Assembly (NCBI GenBank): GCA_902767135.1
Contig: CACXGE010000027.1
Coordinates: forward strand, 1-64,000
DNA: 64,000 nucleotides
Source of the DNA: an uncultured Lachnospiraceae bacterium
Lineage (GTDB): Bacteria > Bacillota > Clostridia > Lachnospirales > Lachnospiraceae
Reading direction: 5' to 3'
The translations under genes and the position numbers were made by a program. Below, piece after piece: positions 35,934-45,535 of this stretch. The number at the start of each line of letters is the position of its first letter. Position 1 is the first letter of the stretch. The notes below the pieces were generated by a model that did not search any database, had not been told where the DNA came from, and saw only the letters and a program-made list of their open reading frames with translations.

Positions 35934-36627
35934 GTTTACGAAATCAGGTGTTATGGTCTTTATTGGGCATCTGGACATTATGAGATATTTTCAAAAGGCA
36001 ATGCGCCGGGCAGAGATTGATATTGCGTATTCCCAAGGATTCAACCCACACCAGATTATGTCTTTTGCACTACCCTTGGGAGTGGGCGTCTATAGCGATG
36101 GAGAATACCTGGATATCGAGGCAAACTCTGTAACTTCCTCTGAGGATATGAAAGCAAGGTTAAATAAGGTGATGGTAGAGGGTGTGACAGTAGAGAGTGT
36201 GCGACTTCTTCCAGAGGGAACTGCCAATGCCATGAGCGTTGTGGCAGCGGCAGACTATATTGTAGATTTTAGAGAAGGTCATCAGTTAAAGGGCTTTGAT
36301 ATGGAAGGGTTCTTAAAATTTTGTGCCCAAGATTCTATTGTGGTGACAAAACAGACCAAGAAGAACACTCGGGAAATTGACTTGAAGGAATATATGTACC
36401 GGATAGAAGAGAAAGATGGAAAAATTTATATGATGATAGGTGCAGGAAGTGCCAATAATATTAAGCCGGATTTGATTATGAAGGCATATGCGGATAGTAT
36501 CGGGGAAGAACTAGATGAACTTGCCCTAAAAGTGAAACGTCTGGATTTGTATGGAGACACAGCAGACGAAGAGGGAGAACACAATTTTGTATCCCTGGAA
36601 GATTTTGGAGAAGAGTTTCATGAGTAA
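35917..36627 (+). CDS. DUF2344 / TIGR03936 radical-SAM-linked protein
   Basis: A protein of 236 residues starting at TTG 35917, which sits 8 nt after GGAGGAGG and overlaps the end of the radical SAM gene by 17 bp. Recognised by KLRIKFTKSGVMVFIGHLD, MRYFQKAMRRAEIDIAYSQG and FNPHQIMSFALPLGVGV. In some genomes it is fused to the preceding radical SAM protein, so the two probably form one complex. Molecular function is unknown. It overlaps the next gene, rng, by 8 bp. Confidence 0.88.
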   Translation: MKLRIKFTKSGVMVFIGHLDIMRYFQKAMRRAEIDIAYSQGFNPHQIMSFALPLGVGVYSDGEYLDIEANSVTSSEDMKARLNKVMVEGVTVESVRLLPEGTANAMSVVAAADYIVDFREGHQLKGFDMEGFLKFCAQDSIVVTKQTKKNTREIDLKEYMYRIEEKDGKIYMMIGAGSANNIKPDLIMKAYADSIGEELDELALKVKRLDLYGDTADEEGEHNFVSLEDFGEEFHE

Positions 36628-37828
36628 GGTTGTGATTACCAAACTTCATAAAGCTTTGGTGGCAGCAGGATATGAGGAAAACCGTCCTGTGTGGTTTGAG
36701 TGCCGGGCGGAGAACCAACCTTCCGTTCTGGGAAATATTTATGTGGCAAAGGTTGTGAATGTAGTAAAAAATATACAGGCAGCTTTTGTCCAGATTAGTC
36801 CGGAACAAATGTGTTACTATTCCTTAAAAGAAAATACAGAGCCGATTTTTGTAAAACAGCAATGCCAGGGAAAACTGGTGCAAGGGGATGAAATCATTGT
36901 CCAGATAGAAAAGGAAGCTTTGAAAACAAAGGACCCGGTGGTTACAGGAAAATTAAATATCCCAGGGAAATACATGGCATTGACCACAGAGGATAGAGGA
37001 ATTGGAGTCTCCAAAAAGTTATCTGTCAAACAGAGAGCAAAATTAAAAGAGTTTTTTGCCACGTTATATAGAAAACAGGAGTCTTTTGGAATTGTGGTTA
37101 GAACCAATGCAGCTTTTGCTACGTTAGAAGAGTTGGAACAGGAATATGAGTATTTAAAGGAGCAAATGCAGGGTATTATCGAAAAGGGTATTTACCGGAC
37201 AGTATACAGCAGGCTCTATGAAGCAAAAGATTTTTATATGGAAAGAATTCAGGATATTCCCATGGATTCCATGGAAAAGATTGTGACAGATCAAAGGGAT
37301 GTCTATGAGCAATTGTTGGAATATTACAAAGCCTATGGTTTACAGGGAGCCATGGAGGGAAAACTGGTGTTTTACCAGGATGAACTATGCCCCCTTAGTG
37401 CGCTGTTCAATCTTAAACGTGACCTAGAACGGGCATTGAGTAAACAGGTATGGATGAAGTCGGGAGCCTACCTGGTGATAGAGCCTACGGAGGCTTTGAC
37501 CGTTATTGATGTGAATACAGGAAAGTTTACAGGAAAAAATAAAGACAGACAGCAAACCTTTTTAAAGATTAATTTAGAAGCAGCGAGGGAAGCTGCTTTG
37601 CAGATACGGTTGAGAAATCTGTCGGGAATCATTCTTATCGATTTTGTGGATTTGGAACAGGAAGAGGACCGTGAGACATTGGTGCAGGCGTTGGAGCAGG
37701 AACTGGCAAAGGATTCCCTGCCGGTAAATTTTGTGGAGTTGACCAAATTACAACTGGCAGAAATCACCAGAAAAAAGGTAAAAAAACCGTTGCATGAGCA
37801 AATAAGTATACAGGATATCAAAGGATAA
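36620..37828 (+). CDS. rng: Ribonuclease G/E family enzyme without the zinc-link
   Basis: A protein of 402 residues starting at ATG 36620 (GGAG nine bases upstream). An S1-like region lies at about 35-120 (LGNIYVAKVVNVVKNIQAAF). The DNase I-like catalytic part has Asp297 in VIDVNTGKFTGKN and Asp341 in LIDFVDLEQEED. The protein ends after ITRKKVKKPLHEQ, so the CPxC zinc-link and the small domain of E. coli RNase G are missing. It is an endoribonuclease acting on rRNA precursors and mRNA in relatives. It is the last gene of the radical SAM-DUF2344-rng unit. Confidence 0.92.
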   Translation: MSKVVITKLHKALVAAGYEENRPVWFECRAENQPSVLGNIYVAKVVNVVKNIQAAFVQISPEQMCYYSLKENTEPIFVKQQCQGKLVQGDEIIVQIEKEALKTKDPVVTGKLNIPGKYMALTTEDRGIGVSKKLSVKQRAKLKEFFATLYRKQESFGIVVRTNAAFATLEELEQEYEYLKEQMQGIIEKGIYRTVYSRLYEAKDFYMERIQDIPMDSMEKIVTDQRDVYEQLLEYYKAYGLQGAMEGKLVFYQDELCPLSALFNLKRDLERALSKQVWMKSGAYLVIEPTEALTVIDVNTGKFTGKNKDRQQTFLKINLEAAREAALQIRLRNLSGIILIDFVDLEQEEDRETLVQALEQELAKDSLPVNFVELTKLQLAEITRKKVKKPLHEQISIQDIKG

Positions 37829-37918
37829 TATAAATCATTTACCAAGAAAGTTTACAATGAATTTTATCCGTTGGGAGACGGATGGAAGAGTCATGGTGAA
37901 AAGGGGAAGTGAATAGAA

Positions 37919-40900
37919 ATGGAATACATCAAGGTAAGTAAAGGAAGAAGAAAAAAAATTTTGTCTGCAATGCTTGCGTTTACTGTAGGTTGCACTAACA
38001 TGGGAGTGAGCGGTTGTTTTGCAGGTCCGTTGGGAGATGAAAAGGAAATTTTAGAGGAAGCCTTGGTCGCAGAAAAAGTAATAGGGGCACAGAATTCTAC
38101 AGAGGATAAATTCACCTGGGACAATGCCACTGTATACTTTGCCCTGACAGACCGTTTTTATAATGGAAATGTCCAAAATGATCATTCCTACGGACGTTCT
38201 GTAGAAGAAGCAGATGCAGAAAATTATGCCACAAGAGTAGGCACTTTTCACGGCGGAGATTTGGCAGGGTTGACTTTGAAGTTGAAGGAAGGATATTTTG
38301 ATGATTTGGGTGTGAATGTCATATGGATATCCGCCCCGTATGAGAACTCCCACGGTGCTGTCTGTGGAGAGGGATTCAAATATTATGCGTATCATGGATG
38401 CTGGCCCTTGGACTTTTCACAGTTAGATGCCAATGTGGGTACTGAGGAAGAGATGGCAGAGTTTGTAAAAACAGCCCACCAACATGGAATCCGGGTGGTA
38501 TATGATGTGGTAATGAATAATGTAGGATATGCGGACCCGATTACTGTCAGTGAGTATGTAGGAGATGGTGCACTGACTTCCGATTGGAAAACGTTTTATT
38601 ACGGAATGGATGAAGAAGGTTACCGCTGGTATCACAATTACACTTCCGAGACAGAAGACGGCATTGCCATTTTAAATTCCGGCTCTAGTAGCTGGATAAG
38701 AAGCTGGTGGGGAACCGACTGGGTTCGCGCTGTTACCAGTAGGTTTCAGGGATATGAAGGAAATGAGAGCTATGTAGATAATCTGAAATGTTGTCTAAAT
38801 GGTCTTCCTGATATCCGGACAGAAGATGAATTTGATTATTCTATTCCTACAATTTTGAAGACAAAGTGGACCATAGAAGGTAATTACGGCACCAAAATGG
38901 AAGAATTAAACGGTTTTTTTGAAACATCGAATCTCCCAAAAAGAAATGTAAACTATGTCATTGCATGGCTGTCATCCTATGTAGAAAACTATGGAATTGA
39001 TGGATTTCGCTGTGATGCAGTAAAGTACGTGGAGCCAGAGCATTGGGCTACCTTAAAGGAAGTATGCAATGAGAGATTGCAGAAATGGAGAATGGCAGAA
39101 AAACAGAAAGAAAACCCGGATCCGGCCTGCAATTGGGATGAGAACTTCTGGATGGCAGGAGAAATTTATGGTTGGTCCGGTGGAAAAAATAGCTATCTTA
39201 CCTCGGGGGGATTTGACGCTTTAGGTAATTATGGTTTTCAGTCAAAGGCAGGGAAAACAGGAGCTGATTTGGAAACCACCTATGCAGACTATGCCAATAC
39301 AGTCAACAGCAATGCAAGTCAAGGGTATAATTTATTATCCTTTGTCTCATCTAACTCTGCGGGGTTGGGAGCTCTAGGATCGTACGATGGCACCTCAGTT
39401 TTCAAAAATACAGGTGCAGCTTTGTTGCTCTGTCCGGGAGCAGTTCAAATCTATTATGGCGATGAATATGGACGGGATGCTCAAGGTGCTTTGGATGAAC
39501 AGGGATGGAATTCCCAGATGGAGTTTGGCAAGAATACAGAACAGCTGACCAATTGGCAGAAAATTGGAAACTTCAGAAAGAATCATCCGGCTGTTGGTGC
39601 AGGTGCTCATACCATGTTGTCTAAAAGTGTGTATACTTTTTCCCGAACTTATCATGTAGGTGAATCGGACGAAGATAAGGTAATAGTAGCATTGCCTGTG
39701 GTGGCAGGAGAATACGATGTGAATGTGGGAACTGTCTTTGAAGATGGAGAGACAGTGAAAGATGCATACTCAGGAAAAACTTACATAGTTCAAGATGGAG
39801 TTATATCAGCAAGTTGTGATGATAATGGTGTGATTTTACTGGAAGCAGTAGAACCTTATGTGGCGGCAACTATCACCAGGGGAAGTTCACCTTTTGCAAC
39901 GGAAACCATTGAACTTACCTTGTCGGCAGCTGGAACCACAGAAAGCTACTACGCTATCAACGGGGAAGACAAGGTTGCTTATGATGATGGAGATAAGATT
40001 GAAATTGGTGCAGGTTCTGCCTATGATGAGATAACCAATGTTACCCTTTCGGCGAGAACTAATGATGGTTCATTTATAGAGCAGAGTTATATCTATATTA
40101 AGTGTTCAGAACCTGAGGTGGATTGTAGAACAGGTATCAGAGTGCTGAAGTCAGAATTTGCAGAGGCACCATATTGTTTTGCGTACATTGGTAATGCCAC
40201 AATTTTGAATGGGTCATGGCCTGGAAACAGGATGACTTCCCTGGGTGATTACTGGGTATTTATTCCAGATGCAGAGCAGGATTTTTCTTTTATTCTTTCG
40301 GATGGCACAGGTTGGCGGAGCCCTGAAGAAAGTCAACCGGGTTTAGAGACCCAAGGAAATACTTTGTTTACCAAGACTACAGGGAAAACCACACAGCTTG
40401 CGGGTAGTGCAGGAAGGGTGAATGTAAAATATGTAAATGAAGCTGGAGAGGAATTAAAGACTGGAGTGTACCGGATAGGTGGGGTGGGTGATACCTATGA
40501 GACCAGTGCTCCGAAAAGCATCAATGGGGCACGGTTGATTTACAGTTCTGGAAATACTACAGGTACTTTTACTGAGGAAACCATTGAAGTGATATATACA
40601 TACCAAGGGGGAAATGTGGCTACATCCACCCCGACGGTGACGAACACCCCAACTCCAACAGTGACGAACACCCTAACTCCGACGGTGACCAATACGCCAA
40701 CTCCAACGGTGACCAACACGCCCACCCCGACGGTGACTAATACGCCAATTCCAACGACTACAATGGCTCCAGAGGTAACGGAGGAGGTTGTGGTTACAGG
40801 AATTCCATCTGTAACGCCAGAGCTTGCAAAAGGAAAGATTATTTTGCATTGTTATAGTAAGGAAGGACAGCCAGTGATGGTATACCAGAACCGAAACGGA

Positions 40901-42106
40901 GTGGCGGATAGGGAATACATGGTGCAGATGTCCTATGAAGAGAATAATTGGTTTACCTGTACCATGGACCAGACGGATATGATGCAGGTGCGCTTTTACT
41001 GGGGAGATGGTGAGACTTCCACAGAGTGGTTTGAAGTAACCAATGGAGAATGGTGGTATTTAGACGAAATGACTCAGGAAAACTTACAGATAAAGACCCC
41101 GGATGCTACATTGACACCTACGATCACCGGTGGGGGAGAACTGACTCCAATGGTGACGCCCACTTTGGCGCCAACAGCAACCTTAACACCGACCGCGGAG
41201 CCAACTCCCACCTTGACCTCGAAGCCGGAGAGTACAGTAACTGTCACGAAAGCCATAAAACCTACAGCAAAGCCTGCCACTGTAAGCTATCGGGTAACTT
41301 ATCAGGGAAACGGTGGGAAAATTGGGAACGTAACATTAAAAACCGCCACCAAAAAGAAAAATGAAATTTTAGGAACTCTCCCTACACCAAAACGAAGTGG
41401 CTACCAGTTCTTAGGGTGGTATACGAGAAAGACAGGTGGAAGTAAGGTAAGTGGTCAGCTTAAAGTGCAGGGAAATTTAACTTTGTACGCTCAATGGCAA
41501 AAGAAGTTAGGAAAAACCAAGATTACTGTGACTGCTGATACCAAGCGTTCCTATAAAGTCAGCTTCAAAAAGGTGAAAGGTGCCAAAGGATATGAAGTCT
41601 ACCGTTCCACCAAGAAAAAGAGTGGATATAAAAAGATTGCTTCCCTTAGTTCAAAAAAGAGTAATTATGTGGATGAAAATCTGGTTAATAAAAAAACGTA
41701 TTACTACTATGTGTTGCCTTACCAGACAGTAAACGGTAAGAAATCCTATGGAGCAAAATCCAATGTAGTAAAGAAAAAATGCATTATGCGCCTAAACCAG
41801 CCGAAAATGGACCCGCCAGAGTACAATCCGATTACAAAACATCTTGACTTATCCTGGAAAAAGGTGGAAAATGCACAGTATTATAAAATATATTGTCAGC
41901 GTGGTGTAAAGGATGCCCAAGGTATCATACGATTAGGAGACAGTGTTTTCGTAAAGAAAATTACCAAGACAGGATGCAGTGTGGATGTGTCTAAGTATGA
42001 GACATCACAATATTGGTACCATTTCAGTGTGGTAGCTTGTACCAAAGATGGGAAAATAGAGATTATGTCAAGTCCTTCATCAGATAAATATGTTTTGGGA
42101 AGGTAG
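37919..42106 (+). CDS. Secreted MalS-like GH13 protein with starch-binding modules; catalytic site altered
   Basis: A protein of 1395 residues. The N-terminal signal (KVSKGRRKKILSAMLAFTVG) includes a possible lipobox VSGC. A GH13 barrel (about 60-590) resembles E. coli MalS in sequence (NYGIDGFRCDAVKYV, FWMAGEIYGW, CPGAVQIYYGDE). The nucleophile Asp366 and acid/base Glu415 are present, but region I reads DVVMNN (Asn201 for His), region II KY (Tyr370 for His) and region IV FVSSNSAG (Asn479-Ser480 for His-Asp). Then come a CBM26-like module (about 737-825), a MucBP-like domain (830-900), a TPTVTN linker, a second CBM26 (973-1060), a second linker, an InlB repeat (1122-1195) and two Fn3-like domains. 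It probably binds starch at the cell surface; hydrolysis is doubtful. Confidence 0.85.
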   Translation: MEYIKVSKGRRKKILSAMLAFTVGCTNMGVSGCFAGPLGDEKEILEEALVAEKVIGAQNSTEDKFTWDNATVYFALTDRFYNGNVQNDHSYGRSVEEADAENYATRVGTFHGGDLAGLTLKLKEGYFDDLGVNVIWISAPYENSHGAVCGEGFKYYAYHGCWPLDFSQLDANVGTEEEMAEFVKTAHQHGIRVVYDVVMNNVGYADPITVSEYVGDGALTSDWKTFYYGMDEEGYRWYHNYTSETEDGIAILNSGSSSWIRSWWGTDWVRAVTSRFQGYEGNESYVDNLKCCLNGLPDIRTEDEFDYSIPTILKTKWTIEGNYGTKMEELNGFFETSNLPKRNVNYVIAWLSSYVENYGIDGFRCDAVKYVEPEHWATLKEVCNERLQKWRMAEKQKENPDPACNWDENFWMAGEIYGWSGGKNSYLTSGGFDALGNYGFQSKAGKTGADLETTYADYANTVNSNASQGYNLLSFVSSNSAGLGALGSYDGTSVFKNTGAALLLCPGAVQIYYGDEYGRDAQGALDEQGWNSQMEFGKNTEQLTNWQKIGNFRKNHPAVGAGAHTMLSKSVYTFSRTYHVGESDEDKVIVALPVVAGEYDVNVGTVFEDGETVKDAYSGKTYIVQDGVISASCDDNGVILLEAVEPYVAATITRGSSPFATETIELTLSAAGTTESYYAINGEDKVAYDDGDKIEIGAGSAYDEITNVTLSARTNDGSFIEQSYIYIKCSEPEVDCRTGIRVLKSEFAEAPYCFAYIGNATILNGSWPGNRMTSLGDYWVFIPDAEQDFSFILSDGTGWRSPEESQPGLETQGNTLFTKTTGKTTQLAGSAGRVNVKYVNEAGEELKTGVYRIGGVGDTYETSAPKSINGARLIYSSGNTTGTFTEETIEVIYTYQGGNVATSTPTVTNTPTPTVTNTLTPTVTNTPTPTVTNTPTPTVTNTPIPTTTMAPEVTEEVVVTGIPSVTPELAKGKIILHCYSKEGQPVMVYQNRNGVADREYMVQMSYEENNWFTCTMDQTDMMQVRFYWGDGETSTEWFEVTNGEWWYLDEMTQENLQIKTPDATLTPTITGGGELTPMVTPTLAPTATLTPTAEPTPTLTSKPESTVTVTKAIKPTAKPATVSYRVTYQGNGGKIGNVTLKTATKKKNEILGTLPTPKRSGYQFLGWYTRKTGGSKVSGQLKVQGNLTLYAQWQKKLGKTKITVTADTKRSYKVSFKKVKGAKGYEVYRSTKKKSGYKKIASLSSKKSNYVDENLVNKKTYYYYVLPYQTVNGKKSYGAKSNVVKKKCIMRLNQPKMDPPEYNPITKHLDLSWKKVENAQYYKIYCQRGVKDAQGIIRLGDSVFVKKITKTGCSVDVSKYETSQYWYHFSVVACTKDGKIEIMSSPSSDKYVLGR
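40625..40744 (+). repeat. 24-bp tandem coding repeat (PxPTVTNT linker)
   Basis: Five consecutive 24-bp units encode (P/L)xPTVTNT in the linker between the MucBP-like domain and the second CBM26 of the GH13-like protein. Codons alternate between units (aac acc, aat acg, aac acg), as in the longer array at 43275. Confidence 0.85.
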
Positions 42107-42149
42107 GATGGGTATCGCATAGTTAGTTTAAGAAGAAAGAGGAGCGAAA

Positions 42150-44858
42150 ATGAAAAATAAAGTAATTGCAGTTTTTTTGTGTATGTGTGTGACAGGTGCC
42201 ACTTTCGGAGGCCAGTGTGAAGCTATAGCACAGGAATATGACGTGCAGGAGAAGGGTGTTTATGGATATGCAGATGGTGAACGTTTTACAGAACAGGGCA
42301 TAGAGTATCAGTACATTGCATCAAGTCAGAGCCTTAGGACCTACAGCTTTGAAAAATGTTCAGATGAGATTATTGACATTCCATCCTATGTGAATGGTTA
42401 TCCTGTTACGGAGATTCATTACTATGGTTATTTTCCAAGCACAGCTACAGCTGTAAACATTCCGTATACAGTTACTTATGTGAAAAGTAGTTTTTTGGGG
42501 TCAGGTTTACAAAATTATTATGTGGATAGCAACAATCAAAAGTATACTTCCAAAGATGGTGTGCTGTTCAGTAAGGATGGCACAGTGTTGTATGCCTACC
42601 CATACGGAAGAACGGATAAATCCTATAAAGTGCCGGAGGGCACAAAGAAACTTGCTTCCTGGTCAATTGAGAGTAAGGCCTTAGAAACTGTCAAAGTTCC
42701 GTACACCGTAAATGATATACGCAGAGCATTTACTATGGCAAATGGACTAAAGAACATAGAAGTTGACAGTGAAAACCAGGTGCTTAAATCTATTGATGGA
42801 GTAGTGTTCTCAAAATTTGGTGATACGATTGTTCGTGTACCAAATAATAAAAAGAATTTTACCTTTGCAAGTCAGGTATCGAATATTAAAGAGTATGCTT
42901 TTGAGTTCTGGCAAGGGGAAGAAATTGTAATTCCTGAGTCTGTAACAGAAATTGGGTTCAGCGCATTTGGAGGTAGTAGAATAAAAAAACTTACAATTGC
43001 AGGAAATCCTACATTGCAGGGAGCTATTTTTCAGAACTGCACTACGTTGGAAACTGTGGATTTGGGAAATAAAATACAATATATTAAATCTGGGTTGTTC
43101 TCAGGGTGTAGTAGTTTGAAACAGATGTATATTCCAGCTTCTGTTACAATTATAGAGCCAGATCTTGTGAATAGTAAATATGTAAGTCAGCTTACAATTT
43201 ATGGACCAGCAAATCAGACTGCATATAACTATGCTGTTGCTAATGGTATAAATTTTGTGGTTGGATATGGGTTACCAACTCCAACGGCAACCAACACGCC
43301 GACCCCAACAGCGACGAATACGCCAAGACCAACGGCAACCAACACGCCAAGACCAACAGCGACGAATACGCCAAGACCAACAGCAACCAACACGCCGAGA
43401 CCAACGGCGACGAATACGCCGAGACCAACAGCAACCAACACGCCGAGACCAACAGCGACGAATACACCAAGAGCAACAGCGACGAATACGCCAAGACCAA
43501 CGGCAACCAACACGCCAAGGCCAACAGCGACGAATACACCGATGACAACAGCGACGAACACGCTGATGCCAACGGTTACACGGGAACCGGAAGTGACAGA
43601 AATCCCTTTTGTAACGCCAGAACCTGAAGTGGGAAAGATTATCCTGCATTGCTATAGCAAGGGAGGACAGCCGGTAATGGTATACCAGAATCGGAACGGA
43701 GTAGAGGACAGGGAATACATGGTACAGATGTCCTATGAAGGAGATGATTGGTTTACTTGTACCATGGATAAGACAGAGAAGATGCAGGTACGCTTTTACT
43801 GGGATCTTGGCGAAACTTCCACAGAGTGGTTTGATGTAACCGATGGGGAATGGTGGTATTTAGATGAAATGACTCAGGAAAATTTACAGATAAAGATTCC
43901 GGAGGCTACATTGACCCCTGTTGTGACCAGAAAAGTGGAACCGACGTCAACGGTGACACCAACAGTAACGCCAACATTGACTCAGGCAGTGACACCAACC
44001 AAGGTGGTGAAACCTACAGCTACTCCAACCCCTGTTACTTACCAGGTAACCTATCAGGGAAATGGTGGGAAAATTGGAAATGTAACAATCAAGATAGTCA
44101 GCAAAAAGAAGGGTGAAATCTTAGGTACACTTTCTACACCTAAAAGAGACGGATATATATTTTTAGGATGGTATACGAAAAAGACAGGTGGAAATAGGGT
44201 AGATAGTCGGCTGAAAGTAAACGAAAATGCTACTCTGTATGCTCGATGGCAAAAGAAGCTAGATAAAACCAAGGTTACGGTAACGGCAGACAGCAAGCAT
44301 TCCTATAAGGTCAGCTTCAAGAAGGTAAAGGGTGCGAAGGGCTATGAAGTATATCGCTCTACAAAGAAAAACAGTGGATATAAAAAGATTGCTTCCTTAA
44401 GTTCAAAAAAGAGCAGCTATGTGGATGAAAATCTGACAAACGAAAAAACATATTACTATTATGTGTTGCCTTATCAGACAGTAAACGGAAAGAAGAATTA
44501 TGGAGCAAAATCAAATATAGTAAAGAAAAAATGTATTATCCGTTTGGAACAGCCTAAAATGAACCCACCAGTGTACAATTACATCACGAAACAGCTGGAC
44601 TTATCCTGGAAAAAAGTGGACAATGTCAAGTATTATAAGATATATTGCCAGCGTGGGGTGAAGGATGCCAGAGGAGTGATTCGCCTTGGCGATGGTGTTC
44701 TGGTAAAAAAAGTTACAAAGACAGAATACAGTCTGGATGTATCTGATTACCAGACATCTAAATATTGGTATCATTTCAGTGTGGTAGCCTGCACCAAAGA
44801 TGGAAAAGTAGAGATTATGTCAAGCCCTTCATCGGATAAATATGTTTTGGGAAGGTAA
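42150..44858 (+). CDS. Secreted leucine-rich-repeat protein with CBM26 starch-binding module
   Basis: A protein of 902 residues. Signal peptide about 1-27 ([17 protein letters not shown], cleavage near AIA-QE). Residues about 40-370 are BspA-type leucine-rich repeats ([43 protein letters not shown]). A 12-unit PRPTATNT linker spans 376-471. A CBM26 follows (about 496-585; [17 protein letters not shown]), then a second linker, an InlB repeat (about 628-700) and two Fn3-like domains to the end. From the CBM26 on it is nearly identical to the C-terminus of the preceding GH13-like protein. No enzyme domain is present, so it is most likely a starch-adhesion or scaffold protein. It starts 43 bp after that gene and may be co-transcribed. 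Confidence 0.85.
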   Translation: MKNKVIAVFLCMCVTGATFGGQCEAIAQEYDVQEKGVYGYADGERFTEQGIEYQYIASSQSLRTYSFEKCSDEIIDIPSYVNGYPVTEIHYYGYFPSTATAVNIPYTVTYVKSSFLGSGLQNYYVDSNNQKYTSKDGVLFSKDGTVLYAYPYGRTDKSYKVPEGTKKLASWSIESKALETVKVPYTVNDIRRAFTMANGLKNIEVDSENQVLKSIDGVVFSKFGDTIVRVPNNKKNFTFASQVSNIKEYAFEFWQGEEIVIPESVTEIGFSAFGGSRIKKLTIAGNPTLQGAIFQNCTTLETVDLGNKIQYIKSGLFSGCSSLKQMYIPASVTIIEPDLVNSKYVSQLTIYGPANQTAYNYAVANGINFVVGYGLPTPTATNTPTPTATNTPRPTATNTPRPTATNTPRPTATNTPRPTATNTPRPTATNTPRPTATNTPRATATNTPRPTATNTPRPTATNTPMTTATNTLMPTVTREPEVTEIPFVTPEPEVGKIILHCYSKGGQPVMVYQNRNGVEDREYMVQMSYEGDDWFTCTMDKTEKMQVRFYWDLGETSTEWFDVTDGEWWYLDEMTQENLQIKIPEATLTPVVTRKVEPTSTVTPTVTPTLTQAVTPTKVVKPTATPTPVTYQVTYQGNGGKIGNVTIKIVSKKKGEILGTLSTPKRDGYIFLGWYTKKTGGNRVDSRLKVNENATLYARWQKKLDKTKVTVTADSKHSYKVSFKKVKGAKGYEVYRSTKKNSGYKKIASLSSKKSSYVDENLTNEKTYYYYVLPYQTVNGKKNYGAKSNIVKKKCIIRLEQPKMNPPVYNYITKQLDLSWKKVDNVKYYKIYCQRGVKDARGVIRLGDGVLVKKVTKTEYSLDVSDYQTSKYWYHFSVVACTKDGKVEIMSSPSSDKYVLGR
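43275..43562 (+). repeat. 24-bp minisatellite, 12 in-frame units (PRPTATNT)
   Basis: Twelve 24-bp units code for (P)(R/T/M)(P/A/T)TATNT. Many alternate between two synonymous spellings (gcaaccaacacg and gcgacgaatacg), producing a partial 48-bp higher-order period. All frames on the opposite strand are open here purely because of the repeat. Confidence 0.95.
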
Positions 44859-44969
44859 GAGTGCTCCTGTAGTTGTATTCCGGGGCGTGCTGTCTGTGAC
44901 TTTTAGCGTCTTTGATGGAGTAAACGATTAAAATATCAAAGAGATTTAGAAAAGGCGAGTGAAGTAATT

Positions 44970-45458
44970 ATGTACAGAAGAATGAGTTCTTTGGGTGAGA
45001 TGATTTTATTGGGATATATATCCTTAGCTATGGGCAGGTGGTTTGGCCTGCTGGGAATCGTGTGTTTTGTGGCAGGGTGGTACTGTATTGTGTATTACCC
45101 TCCTGTGCTTCGAACAGTTATTTTCTGGACGATGTGTTTTGTGGCTGGGGTTTCGCTGCTTGGCATGACGCTTTTTCTTGGTTCCTATACTCCAATCATG
45201 TTTGTTTTTGTTGTGTTTTTTTTGCTGTCCGTACAATTTTTGCTGTGGAGTGTTGTACAGGCGAAAAAGTATCCATGGGATTATCAGGAAAGACGTTATA
45301 TTATTTCTACATTGGAGGATTTTATACTTTATCATGCAGGGGCAATTATGTGGATTTGCCTGGCCTGCATTGGCTTTTTGGAAAAAGGGGGAACCTTTGA
45401 TATGGATGGAAAAGTGATTTCAATGGATACTTTTCTTCAATTTCTTATAATGAAGTAA
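44970..45458 (+). CDS. Hypothetical polytopic membrane protein
   Basis: A protein of 162 residues with about four hydrophobic segments: residues 8-45 (two short ones, ILLGYISLAMG and GLLGIVCFVAGWYCIVYY), 50-72 (VIFWTMCFVAGVSLLGMTLF), 75-98 (IMFVFVVFFLLSVQFLLWSV) and one near 125-140 (AGAIMWICLACIGFLE). Not recognised. It lies between the LRR-CBM26 gene and the rplU promoter, and its stop is 46 bp before the -35 box. A weak stem (TCTTTGAT 44909-44916 with ATCAAAGA 44935-44942) precedes it. Confidence 0.65.
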   Translation: MYRRMSSLGEMILLGYISLAMGRWFGLLGIVCFVAGWYCIVYYPPVLRTVIFWTMCFVAGVSLLGMTLFLGSYTPIMFVFVVFFLLSVQFLLWSVVQAKKYPWDYQERRYIISTLEDFILYHAGAIMWICLACIGFLEKGGTFDMDGKVISMDTFLQFLIMK

Positions 45459-45504
45459 CAAAAAGTATGAGCGGGAAAGTTGAGCGGGAAAGTAAAAATA
45501 TCTC

Positions 45505-45533
45505 TTGACAAACAAAAAAACAGATGGTATTAT
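45505..45533 (+). promoter_or_regulatory. Promoter of the rplU-prp-rpmA operon
   Basis: TTGACA (45505-45510), a 17-bp spacer and TATTAT (45528-45533). Directly upstream, the 13-bp TGAGCGGGAAAGT is repeated head to tail (45468-45480 and 45481-45493). Confidence 0.85.
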
Positions 45534-45535
45534 AT

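Noticed and set aside
43275-43562. CRISPR-like array
   Set aside because: Units are directly contiguous without spacers and code in frame for a Pro/Thr linker. No cas genes are nearby.
43229-43649. Several open frames of 90-125 codons on both strands across the linker repeat
   Set aside because: A 24-bp period without stop codons leaves every frame open. The products are low-complexity (for example repeated [14 protein letters not shown]) and have no ribosome-binding site; only the + strand frame belonging to the 902-residue protein is supported.
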